From Prevotella sp. (lineage in GTDB: Bacteria; Bacteroidota; Bacteroidia; Bacteroidales; Bacteroidaceae): DNA of 64,000 bases. The DNA lies in the NCBI GenBank assembly GCA_016287755.1, contig JAEEWT010000005.1, positions 121,001 to 185,000 on the forward strand, read 5' to 3'. Both the position numbers and the translations under genes were made by a program. The first letter of the stretch is position 1. Each line of letters starts with the position of its first letter. Below, piece by piece: positions 52,441 through 60,894 of this stretch. Below the pieces are notes generated by a model. It saw only the letters and a program-made list of their open reading frames with translations, had not been told where the DNA came from and did not search any database.

Positions 52441-55008
52441 TTACAATCGGTTCCTTTCTTCATTACCGGCACCCGTTCCTTTGTACTTCGACATGCTGGC
52501 GTTGAAGCTATAGCTCAGGGTGATTCCCACCTGTTGCGTATATGTATAGACTTCCTGGGCCGTCTTGCCGATGGCATAGTAGGTGGTTATCTTGGTCTTG
52601 GCAGTGCGGAAAATGTCGTTGGCATAGAGCACAGCCGATAGTTGTCCTTTCAGGAAAGTCTTCTGCAATCGGGCGTTTACCATGAAGGTGCTGCCGCGAT
52701 AAATGAATGCCCAGTGGTTGCTTCCGGTATAGCTGGACTGAAGCATTGCCTTGGTTGTGGGATTGATGACGAACCAGTTGTTCATACTGAAACTGAATTC
52801 GGGTTTGTTCAGTTTCTTCGGTACACCGTACTTCTCGGCATCAAACATCTGCTGATAATAGTGCAGCGTGACTTGCGGCTGCCAGAATCCGAACTTGGGA
52901 GAGGCAGTGAGCGTGGCGTACACCCGATCCTGATGGTCGAAGTTGTCGGGCTGGAATATAGCGATCTCCTTCTCCTCATCATACACATTGCCCACATGAC
53001 TGGCGATGTCGTTCTCTCGTGTAAAGCCCGTCACGAAGTTCAGCCACGAATAGGTCAGGTTGAAATCGATACTCTGTCGTACCGATGGGCGCAATAGGGG
53101 ATTGCCACCTTCGTAGAACATACGACTGTCGTATATGATCATGGAAGTCAGCATGTTATATGAAGGACGGGTAATGCGCTTGCTATAGCTCAATTGAGCA
53201 CCCCACTTATCCTTCTGCCATGCTGCCGAGAGGTTAGGGAACCAGTCGTTATAGGTACGACTGGGCTCATCCTGTCGGATGCCGAACGAATGGTAGTCGG
53301 CTGATACATGCTCAAAGCGCAGACCTGCATTCAGGTGCCACTGTCCTAATTGGAACTCGTACTCGGCAAAACCGGCGATGTTCCTTTCATCCATCTCGGT
53401 ATCGGCTTCAGGTATGATGTTTTCCTGATTGCGGTTATGGCCGTGGCTCTGTGTGGATGTAGCCTCCGTGCCACCACTCAGCTCGCCTTTCCAGATGGGA
53501 TAGGTCAGCACCAGCTTACCGGCGGCCATGGTTCTTTTCTCTTTTGTCTGGGTGGTGAGGATGCGGTCGCCGAGTTCTTCACTCAGTTCCTGTTGATTGT
53601 TATTATCCTCTGATTCGCGTCGCAGTATCGTGGCATTCAGATCAATACCCAGCTTACCCGCTTTGCCTACATAGTAGGTGTTCAGTTCCCATACCGGTTT
53701 GTCTTTTTCGCGGATATCTGTTTTCAGACGAACATCACCATAAAAGGCTCCGTTTTTCAGATAGTGCTGCGTCATATCTGTCTTAAAACAACTATACAGG
53801 TTCTTTTGCGATGAGAAACTCAGTCCTACGGAGTGATCGGCGCTGAAGTCGTAGCTGAGTCCTGCCTTGTACTGCAACTGCGTCCAACTACTCCTGACGG
53901 GTATCATTGCTTGACCACAGAACAGGTCTTTTTTGATATGTAGTTCCTGATAATCATCTTGGTCGTTACTGAAATGCCCGTTGTCGAGTGCCACGTTGGC
54001 AAATGCCTCCAGTCCGCCCTGACGATACTTCACGGTCAGGTCATCGTAGTTATTCCATTTGTTGTTCTTCCACGTCTCACTGGTAGCCATCACACTCAAG
54101 CCGTCGCCCTGAGGTTTCAGGGTTTTGATGCGGATCACGGCGTTTACTTCGGCATTATACTGGGCACCAGGGGCGTTGATGACATCAACGCTCTTGACAT
54201 CCAATGATTTCAGCTGTTTCAGTTCAATGGGGTTACGCACCTTTTTATTATTGATATAGATCTCAGGCTCTCCCTTGGCGAGCACCTCAAACTTACCGTC
54301 CTTGCCCTGCACCAAAGGAATCAACGAAAGCAGATCTTCGGCAGTACCCACATCGTGAAGGATGGAGTGCTGAACATCAACGGTCATACCGCCCTGCACC
54401 ATCTTGTACTGCGGAATCTCACCTTTCACCACCACGCCACTGATGGTGTAGGTTTCAGGATGGAGAGTAATGGTACCGATATGGCCGATGCCCACCTCTC
54501 GGGAAACGGTCTTGTAGCCAATATACGTCACCTTGGCAATAACGCGCTTGGCGCTGCAAGGTATCACGAAGTCGCCATTCTCATTGCTCACACTGCCGTT
54601 AATATAAGTGGATTGAACCTTAGCAATAGTATCTGTTACAGTGTGCAATGAGATATTGGCGAATTCGATAGGTTTACCTTCTTCATCAACAACACGTCCA
54701 ATCACTTTCGTATCTTCCTTTTGCGTACACTCCACGAAGATACGGTCTTCATCGTAAGTCACCTTGATGGGATAGAACCCGATTACCTCGCGAAGAGCCT
54801 CCCTGATGGAAAGGTTACTGAACCGACTGGTCACGGTAAAATCCTCCAACTCATCATAGATGAAATAGATGGTCTGGTCACCATAAGCGGTATTCAAGTC
54901 TTCGAGTACCTTCGATAGCGACTCGTTCTGATAGTGGCGGGTAATCTTTTGGGCCTGCATGCTGACAACATAGACACACAGGAATATCATGAATATAATC
55001 CTTTTCAT
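52441..55008 (-). CDS. STN-domain outer-membrane barrel, module 1
   Basis: An 855-residue protein. Signal peptide (MKRIIFMIFLCVYVVSMQAQ), STN domain (~23-85; LSKVLEDLNTAYGDQTIYFIYDELEDFTVT), carboxypeptidase-regulatory domain (~95-175; IGRVVDEEGKPIEFANISL), plug with PEIYINNKKVRNP and VDVINAPGAQYNAEV, and barrel ending KYKGTGAGNEERNRL. The STN domain marks receptors that signal to a sigma/anti-sigma pair, and those genes lie directly upstream (55022-56102). Ligand unknown; paralogue of the barrels at 56346 and 4688. Confidence 0.85.
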   Translation of the reverse strand: MKRIIFMIFLCVYVVSMQAQKITRHYQNESLSKVLEDLNTAYGDQTIYFIYDELEDFTVTSRFSNLSIREALREVIGFYPIKVTYDEDRIFVECTQKEDTKVIGRVVDEEGKPIEFANISLHTVTDTIAKVQSTYINGSVSNENGDFVIPCSAKRVIAKVTYIGYKTVSREVGIGHIGTITLHPETYTISGVVVKGEIPQYKMVQGGMTVDVQHSILHDVGTAEDLLSLIPLVQGKDGKFEVLAKGEPEIYINNKKVRNPIELKQLKSLDVKSVDVINAPGAQYNAEVNAVIRIKTLKPQGDGLSVMATSETWKNNKWNNYDDLTVKYRQGGLEAFANVALDNGHFSNDQDDYQELHIKKDLFCGQAMIPVRSSWTQLQYKAGLSYDFSADHSVGLSFSSQKNLYSCFKTDMTQHYLKNGAFYGDVRLKTDIREKDKPVWELNTYYVGKAGKLGIDLNATILRRESEDNNNQQELSEELGDRILTTQTKEKRTMAAGKLVLTYPIWKGELSGGTEATSTQSHGHNRNQENIIPEADTEMDERNIAGFAEYEFQLGQWHLNAGLRFEHVSADYHSFGIRQDEPSRTYNDWFPNLSAAWQKDKWGAQLSYSKRITRPSYNMLTSMIIYDSRMFYEGGNPLLRPSVRQSIDFNLTYSWLNFVTGFTRENDIASHVGNVYDEEKEIAIFQPDNFDHQDRVYATLTASPKFGFWQPQVTLHYYQQMFDAEKYGVPKKLNKPEFSFSMNNWFVINPTTKAMLQSSYTGSNHWAFIYRGSTFMVNARLQKTFLKGQLSAVLYANDIFRTAKTKITTYYAIGKTAQEVYTYTQQVGITLSYSFNASMSKYKGTGAGNEERNRL

Positions 55009-55021
55009 TGTTTCCGGTTTT

Positions 55022-55600
55022 TTATTCAACAATCAGTTTCTGGTTCTCCTTGGCAATGTGGAAACGCTCGAACTTGTTGAACGTCTCTACTACCTGGTCT
55101 AACGACTGATTCTTGTCCCATGTAAAGAACAAACGAACGCGTTTGGCCTTCTCTTTCTTATAGACAACTTCACACTGATAGAAAGAAGCTATCTCCTGGA
55201 GAATCATACTGAGCTCGGCATTTTCGAACACCACGGGTTGTATGATTGTTGAATCAGCCGATGCTGATTGCTGAGCGTTGATGGTTAACGGTTGAGCTTT
55301 ATCCACTGCTACTGTCTGATCCACCTGTTCACTTTGTGGATTGCTGCTGATCATGTGGATAGCAGCATAGGTGATTCCCGACAATATCAGCACGCCAATA
55401 AACAGGGCAGCCATCTTCTTTGTAGAATGAAAGAAGTGAAGAATTGAAGAACTAGAGTTTCTTCCATCCTTGAAATGCTCTGCTTCGAACTTCGTCCACT
55501 CTTCGTCGATGATGTCTGATGTGTCTATGTCCTCATCATGATGGGACTCATGGGCATACATCTGCTTGAGAAGTTGTTCCAGATTGTCATTTGATTCCAT
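55022..55600 (-). CDS. anti-sigma-like protein with DUF4974/STN-like C-terminus, module 1
   Basis: A 192-residue protein: acidic cytosolic N-terminus (~1-60), one transmembrane helix (~62-82; AALFIGVLILSGITYAAIHM) and a periplasmic tail whose last ~70 residues (VVFENAELSMILQEIASFYQCEVVYKKE...) resemble DUF4974, the C-terminal domain of FecR anti-sigma factors. The central FecR domain is missing, so it is shorter than usual (FecR ~320). It overlaps the sigma gene by 14 bp and precedes the STN barrel. Confidence 0.75.
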   Translation of the reverse strand: MESNDNLEQLLKQMYAHESHHDEDIDTSDIIDEEWTKFEAEHFKDGRNSSSSILHFFHSTKKMAALFIGVLILSGITYAAIHMISSNPQSEQVDQTVAVDKAQPLTINAQQSASADSTIIQPVVFENAELSMILQEIASFYQCEVVYKKEKAKRVRLFFTWDKNQSLDQVVETFNKFERFHIAKENQKLIVE

Positions 55601-56102
55601 AACCTAATGATTTAAAATGGTCCTTTAATTGTTTGAGCGACTGCGACAGATGATTGTGAACAGTTACTTCACTTACTTGCAGTACATCGGCTATCTCACG
55701 ATACTTCAAGCCTTGCTGGTAGCGCAGACGGAGAATCTGTTGCGACAACTTGGGCATGCGTCTGTCGATGTAGTGATGAAGCATCTGCAGCTGCTCTTGT
55801 TCGACCGTTTGTTCGGGAGTGGTCATCTCTACCACTACGGCCTGCTGCATCTGCTGTTCTTTCTGCTTGTGCACCAGCAGATTGATGCAGCGGTTGCGGA
55901 CACTGGTCTGCAAATAAGCCTGAAGTGTGTCGTTGCCACGGATCTCAAACTCGCCACGACAGACCCTATTGAGCAGATGGGCGAACACATCGCTCACCAC
56001 ATCCTTGCTCTCAGCCTCGTCACCCAGCATTCTCCATGCCAGTCGGAACATCCCGTCGTAATGACGTCTGAATACCGTTTCAAATTCTCGTTTGTCTATC
56101 AT
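55587..56102 (-). CDS. ECF-type sigma-70 factor, module 1
   Basis: A 171-residue sigma factor of the Bacteroidota ECF type: region 2 (YDGMFRLAWRMLGDEAESKDVVSDVFAHLLNRV) and region 4 (LRLRYQQGLKYREIADVLQVSEVTVHNHLSQSLKQLKDHF). Start 56102 aligns with the paralogue at 59956; an upstream frame to 56156 is possible. Its promoter at 56179-56209 lies next to the terminator and triple palindrome of the upstream module. Confidence 0.88.
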   Translation of the reverse strand: MIDKREFETVFRRHYDGMFRLAWRMLGDEAESKDVVSDVFAHLLNRVCRGEFEIRGNDTLQAYLQTSVRNRCINLLVHKQKEQQMQQAVVVEMTTPEQTVEQEQLQMLHHYIDRRMPKLSQQILRLRYQQGLKYREIADVLQVSEVTVHNHLSQSLKQLKDHFKSLGYGIK

Positions 56103-56178
56103 CTGTCTTTTGTCATTGAGGAGCGGATTTTGGAACCGCCTTTTACCTATATACAATCGGACACTTCATTTTCCTAAG

Positions 56179-56209
56179 CAAATATACGTTTTTTTCTACA
56201 TATCACAAA
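56179..56209 (-). promoter_or_regulatory. promoter of sigma module 1
   Basis: TATATTTG (56179-56186) and TTTG (56206-56209) on the minus strand, 19 bp apart. The -33 element overlaps the U-run of the terminator. Confidence 0.5.
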
Positions 56210-56242
56210 AAAAAGACAGGGAAAACCTACGTTCCCCTGCCT
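56206..56242 (-). terminator. Rho-independent terminator of module 2
   Basis: On the minus strand GGCAGGGGAA (56232-56241) pairs with TTCCCTGTC (56215-56223) around a short loop, followed by eight T. It ends the leftward transcript of the barrel at 56346. Confidence 0.7.
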
Positions 56243-56263
56243 TTCACAGCCATCTTTGTTTTA

Positions 56264-56322
56264 TTCCCACGTTGGGAACATTTTATTCCCACGTTGGGAA
56301 CAATTTATTCCCATGCTGGGAA
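56264..56322. repeat. triple palindrome TTCCCA-N3-TGGGAA with 22-bp period
   Basis: Copies at 56264-56278, 56286-56300 (both TTCCCACGTTGGGAA) and 56308-56322 (TTCCCATGCTGGGAA) start exactly 22 bp apart. They lie between the barrel stop (56346) and its terminator, upstream of the module 1 sigma promoter. Spacing near two helical turns puts all three on one face of the DNA. A single copy in the opposite orientation is at 284-298. Confidence 0.8.
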
Positions 56323-56345
56323 CAAATTGTTTTATGGTAGGATGG

Positions 56346-58883
56346 TTAAAGTCTGTCTCGCTCACTCTGACCCGCATGACTACCCTTGTAACGACTCCGG
56401 GTGGCGTTGAAGTTCCATGAGACATCGATGCCGACACGACGGTTGTCATCATACTGTCTGAAGTGGGTGCGCACATTGATTCCTCCATAGGCCGTCATCT
56501 CATTGTACTGCGTATGTAGGATATCCTTGGCGAGGATAGCCACACTCAGACTCTTGTCCTTGAGGAACTGCTTACTCAGACGGAAGTCCAAGAAGCCTGT
56601 TGCCTTTGTCTGCGCACAGCCTGATTCCCGATAAGGCGTGATGCTGCCCTGAATGTTCAGTGTCCACGATTTCGGCAGACTGAAGGTGTTATCCAGTACG
56701 AAATCCGTACACACACCGTTCCATTTGTGGGTAATGCCAAGTGCTTCCAGATCTTCATCACTGAAATAGACATTAGCAGTGTAGTTCATCTGCCAAATGC
56801 CAATCTTGGGAGAGAAGTTCAGGGTAAGACCATAGATTTGCTGAGTGGGTGTGTTCCGGTAGTCCATCATCATCACGCCAGGACGATTCACATCATCGTA
56901 GGCATACTGGAATGAACGGATGGCGTTCTTGATGTGCTGATAGAAGACTTCCGCATAGAACCATTTCCGCTGTGATGACCAGGAAAGCTGACGGGCGGTC
57001 TGAGGCTTCAAGAGCGGGTTACCCATATCGTATTCGTACTTGCTACGGTAGTGAACATCGGATGAAAGCAACTGATACTGCGGATTATGACGGGAGGTGA
57101 TGAACGAGAGCTTGTGTCTCCATGTCTCGGTCTGATAACCGATAGAGGCGCGTGGAATGAGGATACTGTAGTCAGGACTCATCTCCTCGTTGCGTTTCCC
57201 ATCAACATCATACCGGTTCTGTTCGTTCTGCCAGCGCATGCCGGCATTGATATTGAACTTACCCAACGAAACACTATAGTCGGCAAAGAGCGACCATGTA
57301 TTGGTCTGCTGCTGCACATGATTGTCTTGAGCGTAGCCACTCTGGACGAAATCCGTGGTACGATCCACACCCGACACCTCTTCACCGAACGACAGGTTTC
57401 CTTTGGCTATAGGCGCTTTGACAACCAGTTTTTCTGCCACCAGCTTGTTCATGGCTGTGCTACTACTGCTCACGATAGGCTCTCCAATCGTTCCGCCTTC
57501 CATCTCCGATACAGATGGTGCCCTGTAGTAATCGGCACTGAAGTCGATACCCCACTTGCCAATCTCGCCAACATAGTAGGCATTGATGCTATGACTCACC
57601 TTGGGCTTGCGGGTGGTGTAGGTCTCACTATGTCCGCCGTCCACGAGTTCCCCATTCCTCCAGGTCTTCTCATCATTGCTGCGACAATCAGGCTTATTAC
57701 CTAAGTAACTGAACGGCGTATAGTGAACACCCACGGAATGATGCTCGTTGATATCCCAGTTCCAGCCAAGGTCGCCGAAGAAATAGTTGAAATGATAGAG
57801 CCATTCGGACTCACGCTGATAGTTCCAGGTACTGGATGACAGCAACTGATCGTTGGCAGTGGCGTTGATGAGCTGATTCAAGTGGTTGAAATATACGCCA
57901 CCGAAGAAATCCATACCATGATGGGTACGATAGTTCAGCGAGGCGTTGGCACTGGCATAGTTCTCCTTGCCTTGACGATAGCCTGCTGAGAAGCTGCCGC
58001 TCCATCCCTCGCCTGCCCGCTTCACGGTTTTCAACTTGATGACAGAGGTGACCTCAGCACCATATTCCGCCCCGGGGTTGGTAATGATCTCTGCCGTCAG
58101 GATCTCATCGGCACGGTAACGTTTCAGTTCAGCATCATTGCGCACCTTTTTGTTGTTGATGTATATCTCGGGCTTGCCATGACCAGCAATACTCCCGTCG
58201 CTCATCATCAGAGGCAAGTGCGTCAGCATCTCCGAGACAGAGCTGAACTGCTCCAAGGCCGTTCCTTTCACGTTGGCAACCAGTCCTTTGTCATTGGTAT
58301 AGACCAGTCGTTTATATCCCTTTACCTCTACTCCATTGATGGTGTATTGGTCGGGCGACATACGAACCTTGCCGATATTACCCACGTTGCAGGTCTTCTC
58401 AATGGTTTTATAACCAATGCAGGTGATGCGGGCTAGGACACGCTGCAGTGAACAGGGAATGACAAAGTCGCCTGCCTCATTACTGATACCTCCGGTAAGA
58501 AAGGTGGAGTCGTTGAGGGAGAGTAAGGTAATGCTGACGTATGGAAGGGGCTGACCGCTCTCGTCGATGATCTGTCCTGAGAGTTTGGTTTCCGCCTTCT
58601 GGGTACATTCAATATAGATGTCCTGCTCGTCGAAAGTAAGATGCATGGGATAGAAGCCGCAAACCTGACGGACAGCATCTCGCACAGAGACATTCTTCAA
58701 AGAGGTAGTAACGGTGAAGTCCTCCAACTCGTCGAAGATGAAATTCAACTTATAACTGCTTTGGGCATTGTCTATCCAGATGAGGGCCTGACTGAGCGAC
58801 TGCCCTTGGAAATCGTGCGTCAGATTCTGAGCCTTTGCACAGATGGCGCAGAGGCATAATATAATGAGATGTAAACGTTTCAT
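56346..58883 (-). CDS. STN-domain outer-membrane barrel, module 2
   Basis: An 845-residue paralogue of the barrel at 52441. Signal (HLIILCLCAICAKAQN), STN domain (~22-85; LSQALIWIDNAQSSYKLNFIFDELEDFTVT), carboxypeptidase-regulatory domain (LSGQIIDESGQPLPYVSITL), plug (PEIYINNKKVRND, EIITNPGAEYGAEV) and barrel ending RYKGSHAGQSERDRL. Preceded by its own anti-sigma-like and sigma genes. Ligand unknown; divergence between the two barrels suggests different ligands. Confidence 0.85.
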   Translation of the reverse strand: MKRLHLIILCLCAICAKAQNLTHDFQGQSLSQALIWIDNAQSSYKLNFIFDELEDFTVTTSLKNVSVRDAVRQVCGFYPMHLTFDEQDIYIECTQKAETKLSGQIIDESGQPLPYVSITLLSLNDSTFLTGGISNEAGDFVIPCSLQRVLARITCIGYKTIEKTCNVGNIGKVRMSPDQYTINGVEVKGYKRLVYTNDKGLVANVKGTALEQFSSVSEMLTHLPLMMSDGSIAGHGKPEIYINNKKVRNDAELKRYRADEILTAEIITNPGAEYGAEVTSVIKLKTVKRAGEGWSGSFSAGYRQGKENYASANASLNYRTHHGMDFFGGVYFNHLNQLINATANDQLLSSSTWNYQRESEWLYHFNYFFGDLGWNWDINEHHSVGVHYTPFSYLGNKPDCRSNDEKTWRNGELVDGGHSETYTTRKPKVSHSINAYYVGEIGKWGIDFSADYYRAPSVSEMEGGTIGEPIVSSSSTAMNKLVAEKLVVKAPIAKGNLSFGEEVSGVDRTTDFVQSGYAQDNHVQQQTNTWSLFADYSVSLGKFNINAGMRWQNEQNRYDVDGKRNEEMSPDYSILIPRASIGYQTETWRHKLSFITSRHNPQYQLLSSDVHYRSKYEYDMGNPLLKPQTARQLSWSSQRKWFYAEVFYQHIKNAIRSFQYAYDDVNRPGVMMMDYRNTPTQQIYGLTLNFSPKIGIWQMNYTANVYFSDEDLEALGITHKWNGVCTDFVLDNTFSLPKSWTLNIQGSITPYRESGCAQTKATGFLDFRLSKQFLKDKSLSVAILAKDILHTQYNEMTAYGGINVRTHFRQYDDNRRVGIDVSWNFNATRSRYKGSHAGQSERDRL

Positions 58884-58889
58884 GGTTTC

Positions 58890-59465
58890 TTATTCTATCG
58901 TAATCGTTTCGTCGGAAAGGGTCAAATGAACCTTCTCAAAGTGATTGATCCTGTCTATAATATCTTGCAAGGTATCGTTGGAATCCCATTGCAGATAGAA
59001 CCGGAGGGTGCGGGCGGCTTCGTTCTTGAACGCCACCTTCACACCATAACCATCGGCAATATACTGCATAATCTGCTGGAGCTCTACATTATTATATATA
59101 ACGGGGGCTTTCTTTGTGGGTGCCATGGCGAAGCCGTGGGTTTTCTTTACCTTCTTCACATTAGGCTTACGCTGAGTGACAGCGACCTTGGGCTTCGAGT
59201 CGGTGTTACTGCCAATATGCAATGCCGCATAGGCAATGCCTGAAAGGATCAGCACTCCAATGAACATGGCGGCAATCTTTCTCCATGGGGAATTGAACAA
59301 GAATGAAGAATGGGACTTCGTTGTATCCTCTGAATTCTTCCATTCTTGCCAGACTTCATTGGCATCAGGGACACTGACCTCTACCTCGTTCAGCATCTGA
59401 TCCATCTGCTCGTCTGTGTATTGCTCAGGATGCAATAGCATCTTCAGCTTTTCTTCTCTGGTCAT
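58890..59465 (-). CDS. anti-sigma-like protein with DUF4974/STN-like C-terminus, module 2
   Basis: A 191-residue protein with the same plan as 55022: cytosolic N-terminus (EEKLKMLLHPEQYTDEQMDQMLNEVEV), one transmembrane helix (~62-82; IAAMFIGVLILSGIAYAALHI) and a C-terminal DUF4974-like part (VIYNNVELQQIMQYIADGYG, then LRFYLQWDSNDTLQDIIDRI). The FecR domain is missing. A basic linker (QRKPNVKKVKKTHGFA) follows the helix. It overlaps the sigma gene by 4 bp. Confidence 0.75.
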   Translation of the reverse strand: MTREEKLKMLLHPEQYTDEQMDQMLNEVEVSVPDANEVWQEWKNSEDTTKSHSSFLFNSPWRKIAAMFIGVLILSGIAYAALHIGSNTDSKPKVAVTQRKPNVKKVKKTHGFAMAPTKKAPVIYNNVELQQIMQYIADGYGVKVAFKNEAARTLRFYLQWDSNDTLQDIIDRINHFEKVHLTLSDETITIE

Positions 59466-59956
59466 ACTTCTCTGTTTTTAAAGGTTGAACGTAGTTTCCT
59501 CAAACCTTGCACGATGTGTTTGTTAACGGCCGACTGACTGATGCCTAACTCACTGGAGATCTCCTTGTACGACTGATCATCATCGAAGTGCATACGGATG
59601 ATGCGACTGGTCTGGGAGGTGAGCTTATGGTCGATATAGTCTTCTATGACTGCTATCAGTTCTTCGTCTTCCCGTTGAGAGTCGGATGTGGAAAGCGGAT
59701 GATTGCTTTCGAGATTCAACTCTACTTGTCTGTTTCGTGCAATGATATTGAGACAGCGATTACGAACACATGTCAACAGGAACGCTTTCTGGCTCTCTTC
59801 ACGCAATGGGATGGTACCTGCCCATAGTTTGGCAAAGACATCTTGTACGACATCCTTCGCCTCTTCTTCATCGTTCAACAGAATGTAGGCTGCCTTGAAC
59901 ATCCTGTTGTACTCTGAAAGGAATAGTTCCTTGAATTGTTGTTCTCTGTTTGTCAT
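59462..59956 (-). CDS. ECF-type sigma-70 factor, module 2
   Basis: A 164-residue sigma factor with region 2 (YNRMFKAAYILLNDEEEAKDVVQDVFAKLWAG) and region 4 (IRMHFDDDQSYKEISSELGISQSAVNKHIVQGLRKLRSTF). First gene of the module 2 transcript; a TATTTTTG box lies at 60018-60025. Paralogue of the factor at 55587. Confidence 0.9.
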   Translation of the reverse strand: MTNREQQFKELFLSEYNRMFKAAYILLNDEEEAKDVVQDVFAKLWAGTIPLREESQKAFLLTCVRNRCLNIIARNRQVELNLESNHPLSTSDSQREDEELIAVIEDYIDHKLTSQTSRIIRMHFDDDQSYKEISSELGISQSAVNKHIVQGLRKLRSTFKNREV

Positions 59957-60137
59957 CTTTCGTTACGCTGTTTATCTATTATACAGATAAGTAGGGAAAA
60001 CAATTACCCCCAAAGGACAAAAATATGTGCAAAAATAGCAAAAATAGGGAAATTATCCGTAATAATAGGGTTTTTCTTATACAACTAATCGAAATATTTC
60101 TCATCTTTGCAGCGTGTAACTTAAAAAAGTATTGCTT

Positions 60138-60830
60138 ATGAAAGAGAACCGTTTGATGGCAGCTGCCATTATTGCTGTGGGCATCTTTTGCTTAGGTTGG
60201 TTCATCAAGGCTGGTATTGACGGCTTTGCCAATAAGGACCGCCAGGTGACTGTAAAAGGTTTGGCTGAACGTGAAGTGCCAGCCGACAAGGTGACATGGA
60301 GTATCAGTACGAAGGTGACAGGTGATAACCTTCCTTTGCTCTATGAGGGGATTAACCACCAGACTACCAAGATCAAGGATTTCTTGAAACAGAACGGACT
60401 CGATGAGAAGGAGATTACTGTCAATCCGCCTTCCATCAGCGACCTTGAGGCTCGTGAATGGGGCGATAACAATAAGAATTTCCGCTATATCGTTTCTACA
60501 ACCATCACGGTGGCGACGAACAAGGTGGACCAAGTGAACAAGGCTATCTTCAAACAGGCTGAACTGTTGAAACAGGGCGTAGCCATCGACAATAGTGATG
60601 CACGGTATGAATATGCTTCGTTCCAGCAGATGAAACCGGAGATGATGGCCGAGGCCATTAAGAATGCACAGAAGACTGCCGAACAGTTTGCTGAAGCCAG
60701 TAAGTCGAAACTGGGTAAGATCAAGACGGCCGGACAAGGTCAGTTTGAAATAGATGATCGTGATCAGAACACACCGTATATCAAGAAACTGCGTGTGGTG
60801 ACCACCATTACCTATTCACTCAAGAAATAA
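60138..60830 (+). CDS. SIMPL domain (DUF541) protein
   Basis: A 230-residue protein with an N-terminal membrane anchor or signal ([21 protein letters not shown]) and a SIMPL/BP26-like domain ([48 protein letters not shown]). Members form periplasmic oligomers of unclear function. ATG 60138 is chosen over a TTG two codons upstream. It ends before a perfect terminator hairpin. Confidence 0.85.
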   Translation: MKENRLMAAAIIAVGIFCLGWFIKAGIDGFANKDRQVTVKGLAEREVPADKVTWSISTKVTGDNLPLLYEGINHQTTKIKDFLKQNGLDEKEITVNPPSISDLEAREWGDNNKNFRYIVSTTITVATNKVDQVNKAIFKQAELLKQGVAIDNSDARYEYASFQQMKPEMMAEAIKNAQKTAEQFAEASKSKLGKIKTAGQGQFEIDDRDQNTPYIKKLRVVTTITYSLKK

Positions 60831-60848
60831 ATAATGTAAATAGGAAAT

Positions 60849-60890
60849 AAAAAGTAAAGAGATTACTTAGGTGTAATCTCTTTACTTTTT
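60849..60890. terminator. perfect bidirectional terminator
   Basis: Two 18-bp arms (60849-60866, 60873-60890) pair fully around a six-base loop, with A/T runs on both outer sides. It ends the convergent SIMPL and GH43 transcripts. Confidence 0.85.
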
Positions 60891-60894
60891 GTTT

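Noticed and set aside
56264..56322. Small CRISPR array
   Set aside because: Repeats of 15 bp with 7-bp spacers are too short, the third copy differs, and no cas gene is nearby.
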